From Pseudooceanicola pacificus (GTDB taxonomy: Bacteria > Pseudomonadota > Alphaproteobacteria > Rhodobacterales > Rhodobacteraceae): a stretch of DNA of 64,000 bases. The first letter of the stretch is position 1. Each line of letters opens with the position of its first letter. The notes beneath the pieces were generated by a model. It was not told the origin of the DNA. It did not search any database and saw only the letters and a list, made by a program, of their open reading frames with translations. Below, in pieces: positions 37,315 through 48,736 of this stretch. The stretch spans positions 620,001-684,000 of the forward strand of contig NZ_WNXQ01000001.1 in NCBI RefSeq assembly GCF_009789075.1, read 5' to 3'. The position numbers and the translations under genes were made by a program.

Positions 37315-38004
37315 TCAGGCGCCGTCTTGCAATACGCTTGAAAAACTGGTTTCGCGCGCGAGCAGGGCGGCCTGAGTCCGGCTTTGCACCCCAAGCTTGC
37401 GCATGATGGCGGTGACATGCGCCTTGACCGTGGTTTCGGCAATCGAGAGGTCGTAGGCGATCTGCTTGTTCAGCTTGCCGGCGCAGATCAGGTCGAGAAT
37501 GCGGGCCTGCTGCTGGGTCAGAGTGCCGAGGCGCTGCATCGCCTCGTCCAGCGGCATGTCGGCGCTTTCGTCGGGCAGGTAGCCCTCGGGGGCAAAGCTG
37601 CGCCCGGCGCGGATCGCGTCGAAAGCGGCGCCAAAGACCTCGCGCTGGCTGTGTTTGGGCACGAACCCGTCCGCCCCGGCCCTGAGCGCGGATCCGATCA
37701 CCCGGCTGTCGGTCATCGAGGACACCACCACCACCGGAACCGAGGCCGCGCGGCGCAGGCGGATCAGCCCGTCGAGCCCCTTCACATCCGGCAGGTTCAG
37801 ATCCAGCACCACAACGTCGGGCGCTGCGCCATTGGCGATGACCTGCATCGCGCCCTCAAGGGAGTCGGCGGTCAGCACCTCACGCACGCCGGCCACATGG
37901 CGCAGGGTCATCGCAAGCGCGTCGCAGAACAGGGGATGATCGTCCACGATCAGCGCCCGGTCCAAAGCCAATGAAGTTCCCTCGGCGTCGTGCATGTGGG
38001 TCAC
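37315..38004 (-). CDS. LuxR-type response regulator
   Basis: A 229-residue two-domain regulator. Receiver: Asp21/Asp22, phospho-Asp68 (VVLDLNLPD), Lys in FVPKHS. C-terminal LuxR helix-turn-helix: LTQQQARILDLICAGKLNKQ and TTVKAHVTAIMRKLGV. Probable output of the kinase two genes downstream. Start GTG 38004 is preferred for its AGGAGG 5 bases away; ATG 37995 is 14 bases away. First gene of the leftward operon; its promoter region faces coxS, so it may also act there. Confidence 0.92.
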   Translation of the reverse strand: MTHMHDAEGTSLALDRALIVDDHPLFCDALAMTLRHVAGVREVLTADSLEGAMQVIANGAAPDVVVLDLNLPDVKGLDGLIRLRRAASVPVVVVSSMTDSRVIGSALRAGADGFVPKHSQREVFGAAFDAIRAGRSFAPEGYLPDESADMPLDEAMQRLGTLTQQQARILDLICAGKLNKQIAYDLSIAETTVKAHVTAIMRKLGVQSRTQAALLARETSFSSVLQDGA

Positions 38005-38051
38005 CTGTTCCTCCTCTGGTTGGATAGTGTACCAGCGACAGCTTGCCCGGA

Positions 38052-38081
38052 AATATAAGCCGTTGGTCGCATATGGGCCAA
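38052..38081 (-). promoter_or_regulatory. Promoter of the regulator-FIST-kinase operon
   Basis: On the minus strand TTGGCC (38081-38076) and TATATT (38057-38052) lie 18 bases apart, 48 bases before the regulator's start codon. Confidence 0.5.
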
Positions 38082-38205
38082 GCCCGTGGTGCGCAAGGTC
38101 CTGCGGCCTACGCCCTTGGTCTTATAGCGTGGGCGGGCGCGGCGAGCGTAGCCTTTCGCCAAAGCGGGATCCGTCCCGCGCAGGTTTCGGAAGGGGAGGA
38201 TTTCC

Positions 38206-38688
<483 letters not shown>

Positions 38689-38707
38689 CGCCACTCACGT
38701 AATCGAA

Positions 38708-38724
38708 GGTGCGCCCGGCGCACC
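38708..38724 (+). repeat. Intercistronic hairpin coxS-coxL
   Basis: Perfect 7-base stem GGTGCGC/GCGCACC with CCG loop, just upstream of the coxL ribosome site. It could affect mRNA processing or stability; no T run, so it is not a terminator. Confidence 0.5.
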
Positions 38725-38745
38725 GCCCCGAAGGGAGGGAAAGAC

Positions 38746-41118
<2,373 letters not shown>

Positions 41119-41125
41119 CGGTGCA

Positions 41126-41149
41126 CCCGTCCGGGCCAACCCGGACGGG
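41126..41149 (+). repeat. Intercistronic hairpin coxL-coxM
   Basis: Perfect 10-base stem CCCGTCCGGG/CCCGGACGGG with CCAA loop and no T run. A likely mRNA stabiliser or processing site between the two cistrons. Confidence 0.6.
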
Positions 41150-41170
41150 ACCCCACCAGGGAGATAGAGA

Positions 41171-41959
41171 ATGTACAACTTCGAATTCGTGAAACCCTCG
41201 TCGGTGGAAGAGGCCGTTGCGGCCCTGAAAACCGAAGACGCCAAGCCGCTGTCGGGCGGCCAGACCCTGCTGCCGACGATGAAGCAGCGGCTTGCCTCGC
41301 CGTCGAAACTGGTCAGCCTGCTGGGCATCGACTCGCTGAAGGGCGTCAGCGTCTCGGATGGCGTGATGACCATCGGCGGCGCGACCAACCATGCCACCGT
41401 GGCGAAAGAGGCGGCCTCGGCCTTTCCCGGCCTCGCCTATCTGGCCGGCAAGATCGGCGACCCGGCTGTGCGCAACCGCGGCACCATCGGCGGGTCGATC
41501 GCCAATAACGACCCGGCGGCCTGCTACCCCTCGGCCGCCATCGCCTGCGGTGCAACCATCGTGACCGACCGCAACGAATATGCGGCCAGCGACTTCTTCC
41601 AGGGCCTGTTCACCACCGCGCTGGAAGAGGACGAGATCGTGACGGCGGTCAAGTTCCCGATCCCCGAGGCCTCGAACTACCAGAAGTTCGAACAGCCGGC
41701 CTCGCGCTTCCCGCTGACCGGCGTCTTTGTCGCGAAATACGCCGGCCGCGTGGGCGTGGGCGTCACCGGCGCCTCCGAAGACGGCGTCTTTGCCTGGGCC
41801 GAGGCCGAGGCGGCGCTGGCGGGCAACTTCTCGCCCGACGCGATCTCGGGGCTGACGGTCGATGCAGACGGCATGATCTCCGACCTGCATGGCACCGGCG
41901 CCTATCGCGCGCATCTGGTCAAGGTGCTGACCGGGCGCGGGGTCAAGGCCGCAAGCTGA
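41171..41959 (+). CDS. coxM: CoxM, FAD-binding medium subunit
   Basis: 262 residues binding FAD. The two flavin motifs are SGGQTLLP (28-35, where AGGQSL is typical) and TIGGS (105-109). It completes the heterotrimer and passes electrons to an acceptor. The operon ends here with a strong terminator: no coxD, E, F or G maturation genes follow within this window, unlike form I clusters. Confidence 0.94.
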   Translation: MYNFEFVKPSSVEEAVAALKTEDAKPLSGGQTLLPTMKQRLASPSKLVSLLGIDSLKGVSVSDGVMTIGGATNHATVAKEAASAFPGLAYLAGKIGDPAVRNRGTIGGSIANNDPAACYPSAAIACGATIVTDRNEYAASDFFQGLFTTALEEDEIVTAVKFPIPEASNYQKFEQPASRFPLTGVFVAKYAGRVGVGVTGASEDGVFAWAEAEAALAGNFSPDAISGLTVDADGMISDLHGTGAYRAHLVKVLTGRGVKAAS

Positions 41960-41977
41960 CCTTTCAGGTTTGACTCG

Positions 41978-42009
41978 AAACGGCCGCGCCTGACTGGCGC
42001 GGCCGTTTT
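41978..42009 (+). terminator. Terminator of the cox operon
   Basis: Perfect 13-base stem AAACGGCCGCGCC/GGCGCGGCCGTTT with a 5-base loop, running into TTTT. The A run on the left could also serve the converging ycaQ gene. Confidence 0.92.
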
Positions 42010-42044
42010 CATGTCGGGTTTCAGACCGGCGCGATGGCTGGCGG

Positions 42045-43253
42045 TCAGTCGTCCAGCCAGTCGCGGGCGAATTCCACCCGCTCCAGCCCGGCGAAGCGCG
42101 CCATGCGGATCAGTTCGGATTCCAGCCGCGCGAACCGGCCCTTGGACATGCGGGTATGCTCCTCCATCCAGACGCGCGTGACCTTCAGCACGGTGCGGTC
42201 CTGATCGGCCTTCATGTCGATGCGTCCGATCAGCTTGTCGCCCTCCAGCATCGGAAAGACGTAATAGCCGTACATCCGGCGCGATTCCGGCACGAAGATC
42301 TCGATCCGGTAATGATAGCCGAACAGCATTTCCGTTCGGTTACGGTCGCGGATCAGCGGATCGAACGGGCTGAGGATGCGCAGGCGCGAGGGCGGCGGTT
42401 CCAGCTCTTCGGCCTCGTCGAAGATGTCGGGCAGGGCGTAGAACACGCGGCTGCCCCCCGCGGCGGACTCCACGCGCATCTCGATCACCTCGCCCTCGTC
42501 CATCCGCTTCTGGCACCACGTCTTGGCCTCGGCTGGGCTGACATGACCCCAGAACGACGCGATCTGGCCCGAGGTCGCAAAGCCCAGCCGCAGCAGCGCC
42601 TCTTCGCAGAGCCAGTCGATGCTGCTTGCCGTGCCGGGATGGGGCAGCGCCGCGGCCTGGGGAAAGACATTTTCGGTCAGGTCATAGACCTTCTGGAACC
42701 CGATGCGGCGGCAGACCGACAGCTCTCCGGTCCGCCACAGGTATTCCAGCGCCGTCTTGGACGGGTGCCAGTTCCACCAGCCGCCGCTCTGCCCGCGATG
42801 CGCATCGGCCATCATCTCGCTGGACCGGACGGGGCCGTTTTCCGCAATATGCTCGCGCACCCGCTGCAATTCGCTGACGTAGTCGGTGCCCTGCCACTTG
42901 TCCCATTTTTCGACCAGGTTTGCCTTGTCGCGGGAAAACCGCAGCTGCCACCAGGGAAAGAATTCCGTCGGGATGACCGAGGCGTCATGCGTCCAGTGTT
43001 CGAACAGCAGCCGGTCGCGTTCCAGCAGCGGTGTCAGGTTCGCCGGGCGATAACTGGGGCGGCGCGCGAAAAGGATCATGTGGTGGGCGCGTTCCACCGT
43101 GTTCACGCTGTCCACCTGGACAAAGCCCAGCCCCCGGATCACCGACATCAGGTCCGATCCGCGTCCCGATCCCTGCGGCTGTGTGCCCAGCAGGTGCCGG
43201 TGCATGAAGACCTTGCGCGCGGCAGTGTTCGACAGGACGGGCCGTTTGGGCAT
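42045..43253 (-). CDS. YcaQ/AlkX-type winged-helix DNA glycosylase
   Basis: A 402-residue protein of the HTH_42 superfamily. The catalytic QVD motif (46-48, in GFVQVDSVN) that marks YcaQ interstrand-crosslink glycosylases is intact, and ILFARR and FFPWWQLRF match the family. It removes bulky or crosslinked N7-alkylguanine bases. It starts 1 base after a LacI-family regulator gene, an unusual partner that may control it. Confidence 0.9.
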   Translation of the reverse strand: MPKRPVLSNTAARKVFMHRHLLGTQPQGSGRGSDLMSVIRGLGFVQVDSVNTVERAHHMILFARRPSYRPANLTPLLERDRLLFEHWTHDASVIPTEFFPWWQLRFSRDKANLVEKWDKWQGTDYVSELQRVREHIAENGPVRSSEMMADAHRGQSGGWWNWHPSKTALEYLWRTGELSVCRRIGFQKVYDLTENVFPQAAALPHPGTASSIDWLCEEALLRLGFATSGQIASFWGHVSPAEAKTWCQKRMDEGEVIEMRVESAAGGSRVFYALPDIFDEAEELEPPPSRLRILSPFDPLIRDRNRTEMLFGYHYRIEIFVPESRRMYGYYVFPMLEGDKLIGRIDMKADQDRTVLKVTRVWMEEHTRMSKGRFARLESELIRMARFAGLERVEFARDWLDD

Positions 43254-43254
43254 C

Positions 43255-44277
43255 TCAGGGTTGTTTCAATGTGTCGCCGAATGCAATTGTCGGCGTCAGT
43301 TCGACCTTGGGGCCGTCCTTGGTGTCGCCGGTGAGCCGATCGGCCACGATCTGCGCGGCGCGGCGGCCGATCTCCTCGCGGCAGCTGTCTATGGTGGCCA
43401 GCTTGCGCGGCAGACCCTGCAGCAGACGCACGCCGTTGAACCCGGCCATGCCAACCTTGTCGGGAATGTCATAGCCCTGCTCGATCATCCACAGCAGGCC
43501 GCCCGCGCCGATCAGGTCGTTGGAATAATACAGGAAATCCAGGTCGGGGCTGCGGGCCATCATGGCCATCGTCATCTCGCGCCCCTTGGCCAGGGCCGAG
43601 CCGCCGGAATAGAATTCCTGGTCGGCGACTTCGACCCCGCCCTTGGCGAGCGCCTCGGTAAAGCCCTCGAACCGCTTGCGGGCGCGGTGGTCCAGGCCCA
43701 GGCCCGTGCCCAGGAATCCGATCCTGCGGTGGCCCGCGGCCAGGATCGCGCGCCCCATCTCGCGCCCGGCGCGGCGGTGAGAGATGCCCACCATCGTGTC
43801 GATCGGGGTGCCGTCGGTGTCCATGATCTCGACCACAGGGATACCGGCTGTGCGCAGCATCGCGCGCGAGGCGTCGGAATGCTCAAGCCCGGCGATGATG
43901 ACGCCCGAGGGACGCCAGGACAGCATCTCGAAGAGGACCTTTTCCTCTTTCTCGGGCAGGTAATCGGTCAGTCCCACGACCGGCTGCAGCTCGGTCTGTT
44001 CCAGCACCCGGTTGATGCCGGTCATGACCTCGGGGAACACCAGGTTCGACATCGAGGGGATGATCACGGCCACGAGGTTGACGCGCTGACTGGCGAGGGC
44101 GCCGGCGATCTTGTTGGGCACGTAACCCAGCGTCTTGGCGGCGCGCAGGACCTTTTCGCGGGTGGCGGCAGAGACGTCGCCGCGGTTGCGCAGGACGCGG
44201 CTGACCGTCATTTCAGACACACCTGAGGCTTCGGATACGTCGCGCAGCGTCAGGGGGCGGGTGTCTTTTGGTGTCAC
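43255..44277 (-). CDS. LacI-family transcriptional regulator
   Basis: 340 residues: N-terminal helix-turn-helix TLRDVSEASGVSEMTVSRVL with hinge KIAGALASQ, then a periplasmic-binding-protein fold for a sugar-like effector. Length and layout are close to gluconate-type GntR regulators. GTG 44277 gives the normal length; the longer frame to 44394 adds unrelated residues. Its effector and target are unknown; the downstream ycaQ is only 1 base away. Confidence 0.92.
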   Translation of the reverse strand: MTPKDTRPLTLRDVSEASGVSEMTVSRVLRNRGDVSAATREKVLRAAKTLGYVPNKIAGALASQRVNLVAVIIPSMSNLVFPEVMTGINRVLEQTELQPVVGLTDYLPEKEEKVLFEMLSWRPSGVIIAGLEHSDASRAMLRTAGIPVVEIMDTDGTPIDTMVGISHRRAGREMGRAILAAGHRRIGFLGTGLGLDHRARKRFEGFTEALAKGGVEVADQEFYSGGSALAKGREMTMAMMARSPDLDFLYYSNDLIGAGGLLWMIEQGYDIPDKVGMAGFNGVRLLQGLPRKLATIDSCREEIGRRAAQIVADRLTGDTKDGPKVELTPTIAFGDTLKQP

Positions 44278-44647
44278 TTGGAGTTCCCGGGCCAGTGGAC
44301 CTTTAGTTATTCGCAAGCATGCGCTGCGATCAAGGAGATTGAAACACCCGGTTCCTGCGCATTGCGCCGGCAGCCCGATTTCGCTGTGCCGCAAGTCCGC
44401 GGACAGCGGCGCGGAGCCCGGGATAACGCCCGTCTGCGCAGCACCTCATGCCCGGAGCGCCGCACGGCAATTGGCACGGCTTGGCCCAGTCGAAGTGGCG
44501 CATCACGGGCCCTGCCGGAAACTCAGGGCAAACCTATGACGACTTGCGATAGCGGGGCCGCTGGCACCCGGAATGCCAGCGGCCCGCCACGTCTGGGCCT
44601 GGTGCGGCCCGGGTGCCGGCCCGAAGCCCAGGTGGATCGGCTGGGTG
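44278..44647. other. 370-base non-coding region with a strong hairpin
   Basis: The region lies between the LacI regulator gene and the 3' end of the chemoreceptor gene. No convincing gene, and no match to tmRNA, SRP RNA or RNase P RNA cores. At 44555-44585 there is a perfect 12-base stem GGGCCGCTGGCA/TGCCAGCGGCCC with a 7-base loop and no T run on either side. It may end or protect the chemoreceptor mRNA, or belong to a small RNA. Confidence 0.5.
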
Positions 44648-47041
44648 TCAGAACTCGGCCCAGATATCGTCGGACAGGTCGTTGGCCCTTGCAATCATCG
44701 GCGCTCCGTTGGCGACCATCTGTTCCACCCGGGCCGGTGCCGCAGCCTTGGGCATACGTGGTGCCGCCGCTTGCACGCTGGTGTCGATGCGGAACCGTGA
44801 CGAGACCTCGTTCAGCTTGGCCGCTTCGGCCACCATGACCTTGCCGGTGCCGTGGACCTGGGTGGCCACTGCAGCATTCTTCTGCGTCACGCCGTCCAGC
44901 TGGTCGACGGCCGAGTTGATCTCTTCAAGGCCGATGGATTGCTCGCGAGCCGCGGCCGCGATGGCCGAAACGGAGGCAGAGACCTTTTCGAAATCGTCGA
45001 TCATCCCTTCGAAGGACTTGCCAGCCTTCTCGACCAGCTCCACCCCGCTGCCGACATTCTCGGCGCTTTCCTGGATCAGCCCGTTGATCTCTTTCGCCGC
45101 GTCCGAGGAGCGTTGCGCAAGAGCGCGCACCTCGGATGCCACAACCGCAAAACCGCGCCCAGCTTCTCCCGCGCGGGCGGCTTCCACGCCTGCGTTCAGG
45201 GCCAACAGGTTGGTCTGGAAGGCCAGGTCCTCGATCACCGATGTGACCTGGGTGATCTTCTGTGACGAGGTCGAAATCCTGTCCATCGCGGTCATCGCGC
45301 GGTTCACCTCCTGTCCGCTTGCTTCGGCATCGGTGCGGGCGCGGGTCATCACGCGGTCGGCGTCGCTGGCTGCGTCGGCGGTGGATTTTACCGATGCGGA
45401 CAGCTGGGTGATCGCGGCGGCGGTTTCTTCCAGATTGGCCGCCTGTTCGATGGCCTTCTGGCTGAGGTCGTTCGACGCGTTCTCGACTTCGCGCGCGTTG
45501 TTGTCGATCTCGCGCGCGGCGGAAACCAGCGAGGCAACCGTGTCGTTCAGGCTTTCCACCGCGCCATTGAAGCCTGTGCGCAGCCCTTCGTAGTCCGGGG
45601 CGAAAGCCTGTTCGATCCGAGCGGTCAGGTCGCCCTCAGCCAGCTTGCGGATGCCCGAGGTCAGATGCCTGACCACCTGCTGCTGCTCTTCGGTCCGGCG
45701 GTCCTGAACCTGGCGTTCCTCGGCAGCGGCGGCGAGTTTCTCGCGCAGGTTTTCCAGGTTGCGCGACAGCATGCCCACATCGTCGCCGCGGCCACGGAAC
45801 GGGGTCGGCTGGCGCAATTCGCCCTGGGTCATCCCCACAAGCGCCTGTCCGATGATGCCGAAAGGACGAGAGATGGCGCGGCCGATGAGCATTCCCGCAA
45901 GGGCGATCAGCAGAGCCAGCCCGCCGGTCTGGAGCGCCAGCATGTTCCTGAGATTGATGATCGGGGCCTCCAGTTCGTCCAGATCCTGCTCGATGACAAG
46001 GGTCCAGTCCGCGGTCTTGTACTTGAAGGGGACAAAGAGCGACTCGACCGGCTGATTGCGCAACCCATCCGTCAGCATCAGGCTCGGCGGATCCGGCCGG
46101 TTGATCTGGCGCACCAGTTCGTCGTCCTCAAGCGGGCTTAGCACGTCGTAGCGCGACTCCCCACGGGGTTTGCTGCGCAACAGGCCATCGTGGCCAAGAA
46201 CGAAGGACTGGCCGGACTCGCCAAGGCCATGCACGCCCTGCATGATCGCGTTGATGCCCTCGATCGGCAGCTTGTAGATCAGCGTGCCGATGCGCTGGCC
46301 ATCGCGCCCGGTCAGGGGGGTCGAAATGAAACCGGCCGGGGCGTTGTTGCTTGGCGCGTAGGGGGCGAAATCGAAAAATGCGGTGTCGCCGGACGCCAGT
46401 TCCCGCGACTTGCGCCAGGCGGCGGCCAGGTCGGAACTGCGCCAGGGGCCATCGGCCAGGCTGGTGGCAAAATCCAGCTCCTTGAAGACGGTGTAGACGA
46501 CGTTGCCGTCGGGATCGACAAGGATGATGTCATCATATCCGCGCGCCTGCAGCAGCGACCGGAATTGCGAATGGTACTTGGTGTGCACCAGGTCATATTG
46601 CGAGGCCGATCCGCTGGTCGTCATCGCGTCCTTCTGACCGGCCGGGTTGGGGTTTTCCTCGATATATTCCTTTTGCAACTTGCGCGTCCGGTCCCCGTCA
46701 AGCGCGACCCAGCTGAGGGCAAAGGCCTGCATCGCCGAGCGGGTTGCCGTGCTTTCGGACTGCGCCTCAAGATCGCGTTCAATATCTGTGAGCAGGCCGC
46801 GCAATGCCTCCCCCCGGCTCGCGAGGGTGCTGTCGAAGCGTTCCTTGATCTGCCCTTCCATGATCGCGCGCGCGTCGAAATAGGCCGTGGTCGTCAGCGC
46901 CAACGAGGAGGCAAGCGCCAACCCCACGATGATGATGGGCAGCTTGATCACCAGCCGCATGTTGGCAAGGGGTCTGAGGGGGGACCATCCGAAATGGCGG
47001 TTGCCGTCCCCGGGCAAATGCGATCCCGAATCGCTGGTCAT
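44648..47041 (-). CDS. Methyl-accepting chemotaxis protein
   Basis: A 797-residue transmembrane chemoreceptor. First membrane helix about 32-54, a large periplasmic dCache-like sensing domain (about 60-385), second helix near 390, HAMP, and a long signalling coiled coil. Its tip is [20 protein letters not shown], followed by [18 protein letters not shown]. The last residues are DIWAEF, resembling the C-terminal aromatic pentapeptide that tethers CheR. ATG 47041 is preferred for AAAGGA 9 bases upstream; GTG 47068 lacks a ribosome site. No other che genes are nearby. Confidence 0.93.
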   Translation of the reverse strand: MTSDSGSHLPGDGNRHFGWSPLRPLANMRLVIKLPIIIVGLALASSLALTTTAYFDARAIMEGQIKERFDSTLASRGEALRGLLTDIERDLEAQSESTATRSAMQAFALSWVALDGDRTRKLQKEYIEENPNPAGQKDAMTTSGSASQYDLVHTKYHSQFRSLLQARGYDDIILVDPDGNVVYTVFKELDFATSLADGPWRSSDLAAAWRKSRELASGDTAFFDFAPYAPSNNAPAGFISTPLTGRDGQRIGTLIYKLPIEGINAIMQGVHGLGESGQSFVLGHDGLLRSKPRGESRYDVLSPLEDDELVRQINRPDPPSLMLTDGLRNQPVESLFVPFKYKTADWTLVIEQDLDELEAPIINLRNMLALQTGGLALLIALAGMLIGRAISRPFGIIGQALVGMTQGELRQPTPFRGRGDDVGMLSRNLENLREKLAAAAEERQVQDRRTEEQQQVVRHLTSGIRKLAEGDLTARIEQAFAPDYEGLRTGFNGAVESLNDTVASLVSAAREIDNNAREVENASNDLSQKAIEQAANLEETAAAITQLSASVKSTADAASDADRVMTRARTDAEASGQEVNRAMTAMDRISTSSQKITQVTSVIEDLAFQTNLLALNAGVEAARAGEAGRGFAVVASEVRALAQRSSDAAKEINGLIQESAENVGSGVELVEKAGKSFEGMIDDFEKVSASVSAIAAAAREQSIGLEEINSAVDQLDGVTQKNAAVATQVHGTGKVMVAEAAKLNEVSSRFRIDTSVQAAAPRMPKAAAPARVEQMVANGAPMIARANDLSDDIWAEF

Positions 47042-47124
47042 GCTGGCCGTCCTTTCGCGCCTCGTCACCAGCGCGGGTCGGGCGCGGGACGGTTGATTTC
47101 CGTCACAGCGATACAGCCCAGTTT

Positions 47125-47139
47125 TTAATGACCACTTAA
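47125..47139. promoter_or_regulatory. CtrA-type binding site
   Basis: A perfect TTAA-N7-TTAA, 84 bases before the chemoreceptor start codon. CtrA controls motility and chemotaxis genes in alphaproteobacteria including roseobacters, so direct control is a reasonable inference. Confidence 0.65.
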
Positions 47140-47216
47140 GCGCGCCGGCCCCGGATGGCGGACGCCGGCGTGAAATACCGAGAATTCTAGCGATCCGGAT
47201 GGCGGCAGATCTGGCG

Positions 47217-47245
47217 ATGACATTGTCCGGATGTCACGCTAAGAG
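47217..47245 (+). promoter_or_regulatory. Promoter of tRNA-Arg
   Basis: ATGACA (47217-47222) and TAAGAG (47240-47245), 17 bases apart, ending 10 bases before the tRNA. TGACAT and ATGTCA form an inverted repeat inside it. Confidence 0.45.
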
Positions 47246-47255
47246 GGGCGCGCGT

Positions 47256-47332
47256 GGTCCCGTGGCTCAACTGGATAGAGCAGCCCCCTCCTAAGGGGCA
47301 GGTTACAGGTTCGAATCCTGTCGGGATCACCA
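47256..47332 (+). tRNA. tRNA-Arg (anticodon CCT)
   Basis: 77 bases including the encoded CCA end. Acceptor GGTCCCG/CGGGATC (one G-U pair), D arm GCTC/GAGC, anticodon stem GCCCC/GGGGC with loop CTCCTAA (anticodon CCT at 47290-47292, reading AGG), and T arm ACAGG/CCTGT around TTCGAAT. No integrase gene is adjacent. Confidence 0.97.
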
Positions 47333-47351
47333 CTCCGGCGCAGGCCGGGGG

Positions 47352-48569
47352 TCACTCGATCCCGCTGCGCCGCGCGTCCCTGAGGGTGATCGCGAAGAGC
47401 ACGAAACCCAGCGCCGCAAGCCCCGCCCCCACGTAGCCCGAGGCCGGGAAGCCGTAGCCCGCTGCCACCACCCGCGCGGCCAGGAAGGGGCCAAGCGCGT
47501 TGGCGGTGTTGAACGCGGCATGGTGCAGCGATGCGGCCAGCTGCTGGGAGTCCCCGGCGACATTCATCAGCCGGGTCTGCATCACCGTCGACACCCCGCC
47601 GAGCACGGCCATGAAGAAGACGGCGATCCCCATCGTCCAGAGCCCGCCGTAGGCCGCGACCGGGAACAGCGCCAGCACCACCGCGCCGGCCCCGAAGGCC
47701 ATGTAGGCGGTGGCGTTCATGTTGCGGTCAGCCAGGGCGCCCATCAGCAGGTTGAACACGGTCATGCCGACACCGGCGGTCATCAGCATGAAGGCGACGG
47801 CGGTGTCGCCATAGCCCAGCGTCGTCTGCACGGTCGAGGCGATGTAGGTGTAGACGGCGAAGAACCCGCCGAACCCGATCGCGCCGGTGGCCAGGGTCAG
47901 CCAGACCTGCCGGTTGCCCAGGGCGCCGAGTTCCCGCAACGGGTTGGCGTTCGGATCGGCCGGGGTGCGCGGGGCCTTGAGCCAGACAGCCACGGCAGTG
48001 GCCAGCGCCAGGAAACCCACGATGACATAGCCGCCGCGCCAGCCGATGTACTGGCTCAACCACGTCGCGGCGGGCACGCCCAGCGTGGTCGCCACGGTCA
48101 GGCCGAGGAAGACGCGCGACACCGCCGTCGCCCGTTTGTTGCGCGGCACGACCGAGGCGGCGACCAGGGCGGCCACGCCGAAATACGCGCCGTGCGGCAG
48201 GCCCGAAAGGAACCGTGACGCGGTGAAGAGGCCGAAGCCGGGGGCCAGGGCCGAAAGCGTGTTGAAGACGGCAAAGGCCAGCATCAGCCAGATCAGCAGC
48301 ATCCGCTTGCGCATCCTGGCCCCGGCAACGGCCAGCACCGGCGCGCCGACAACCACGCCAAGCGCATAGGCGCTGATCGCATCGGCGGCGCGGGCTTCGT
48401 TCACCCCCAGGTCGGCGGCAAAGTTCGGCAGCAGCGCCATCGAGGCGAATTCGGTTGTGCCGATGGCAAAGCCGCCCATGGCGAGGGCGAAGAGAACGGC
48501 GCGGGCCGAAACCTCGTGGTGTCCGGCGGTCGCGGGCCGGGGCTCCGCGCTGGCGGTCTGATCGGTCAT
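47352..48569 (-). CDS. MFS transporter, drug/sugar efflux (DHA1, AraJ-like)
   Basis: A 405-residue protein with twelve hydrophobic segments and motif A-like LSGLPHGAYFG. The opening AMGGFAIGTTEF is typical of AraJ/YdhP-type efflux proteins, for which arabinose or drug export has been proposed; the substrate is unknown. The ribosome site before ATG 48569 is weak. Monocistronic, converging on tRNA-Arg. Confidence 0.88.
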   Translation of the reverse strand: MTDQTASAEPRPATAGHHEVSARAVLFALAMGGFAIGTTEFASMALLPNFAADLGVNEARAADAISAYALGVVVGAPVLAVAGARMRKRMLLIWLMLAFAVFNTLSALAPGFGLFTASRFLSGLPHGAYFGVAALVAASVVPRNKRATAVSRVFLGLTVATTLGVPAATWLSQYIGWRGGYVIVGFLALATAVAVWLKAPRTPADPNANPLRELGALGNRQVWLTLATGAIGFGGFFAVYTYIASTVQTTLGYGDTAVAFMLMTAGVGMTVFNLLMGALADRNMNATAYMAFGAGAVVLALFPVAAYGGLWTMGIAVFFMAVLGGVSTVMQTRLMNVAGDSQQLAASLHHAAFNTANALGPFLAARVVAAGYGFPASGYVGAGLAALGFVLFAITLRDARRSGIE

Positions 48570-48598
48570 GTCGACGCACTTCGTGATCTGGGGGGACC

Positions 48599-48626
48599 GG
48601 AGGAGATCCCGCGAGGTGTCTCCTCC
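48599..48626. repeat. Inverted repeat between the MFS and winged-helix genes
   Basis: Perfect arms GGAGGAGA and TCTCCTCC around a 12-base spacer, 30 bases upstream of the MFS start. It could be an operator for the transporter gene or an RNA hairpin; no T run follows. Confidence 0.4.
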
Positions 48627-48736
48627 CTCATGCCCCAGCTAACGCAGCGCCGGGATGGCGGCAAGGGCCAGGACCCGCCGGTGCGGGGATGCGGAAATGC
48701 ATGTGCCGCATGGCCCGCGAAACGGACAGGGCGGGG

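Noticed and set aside
47256-47332. tRNA-Arg 3' end as an integration site of a mobile element
   Set aside because: No integrase, no repeated tRNA end and no change in gene character on either side.
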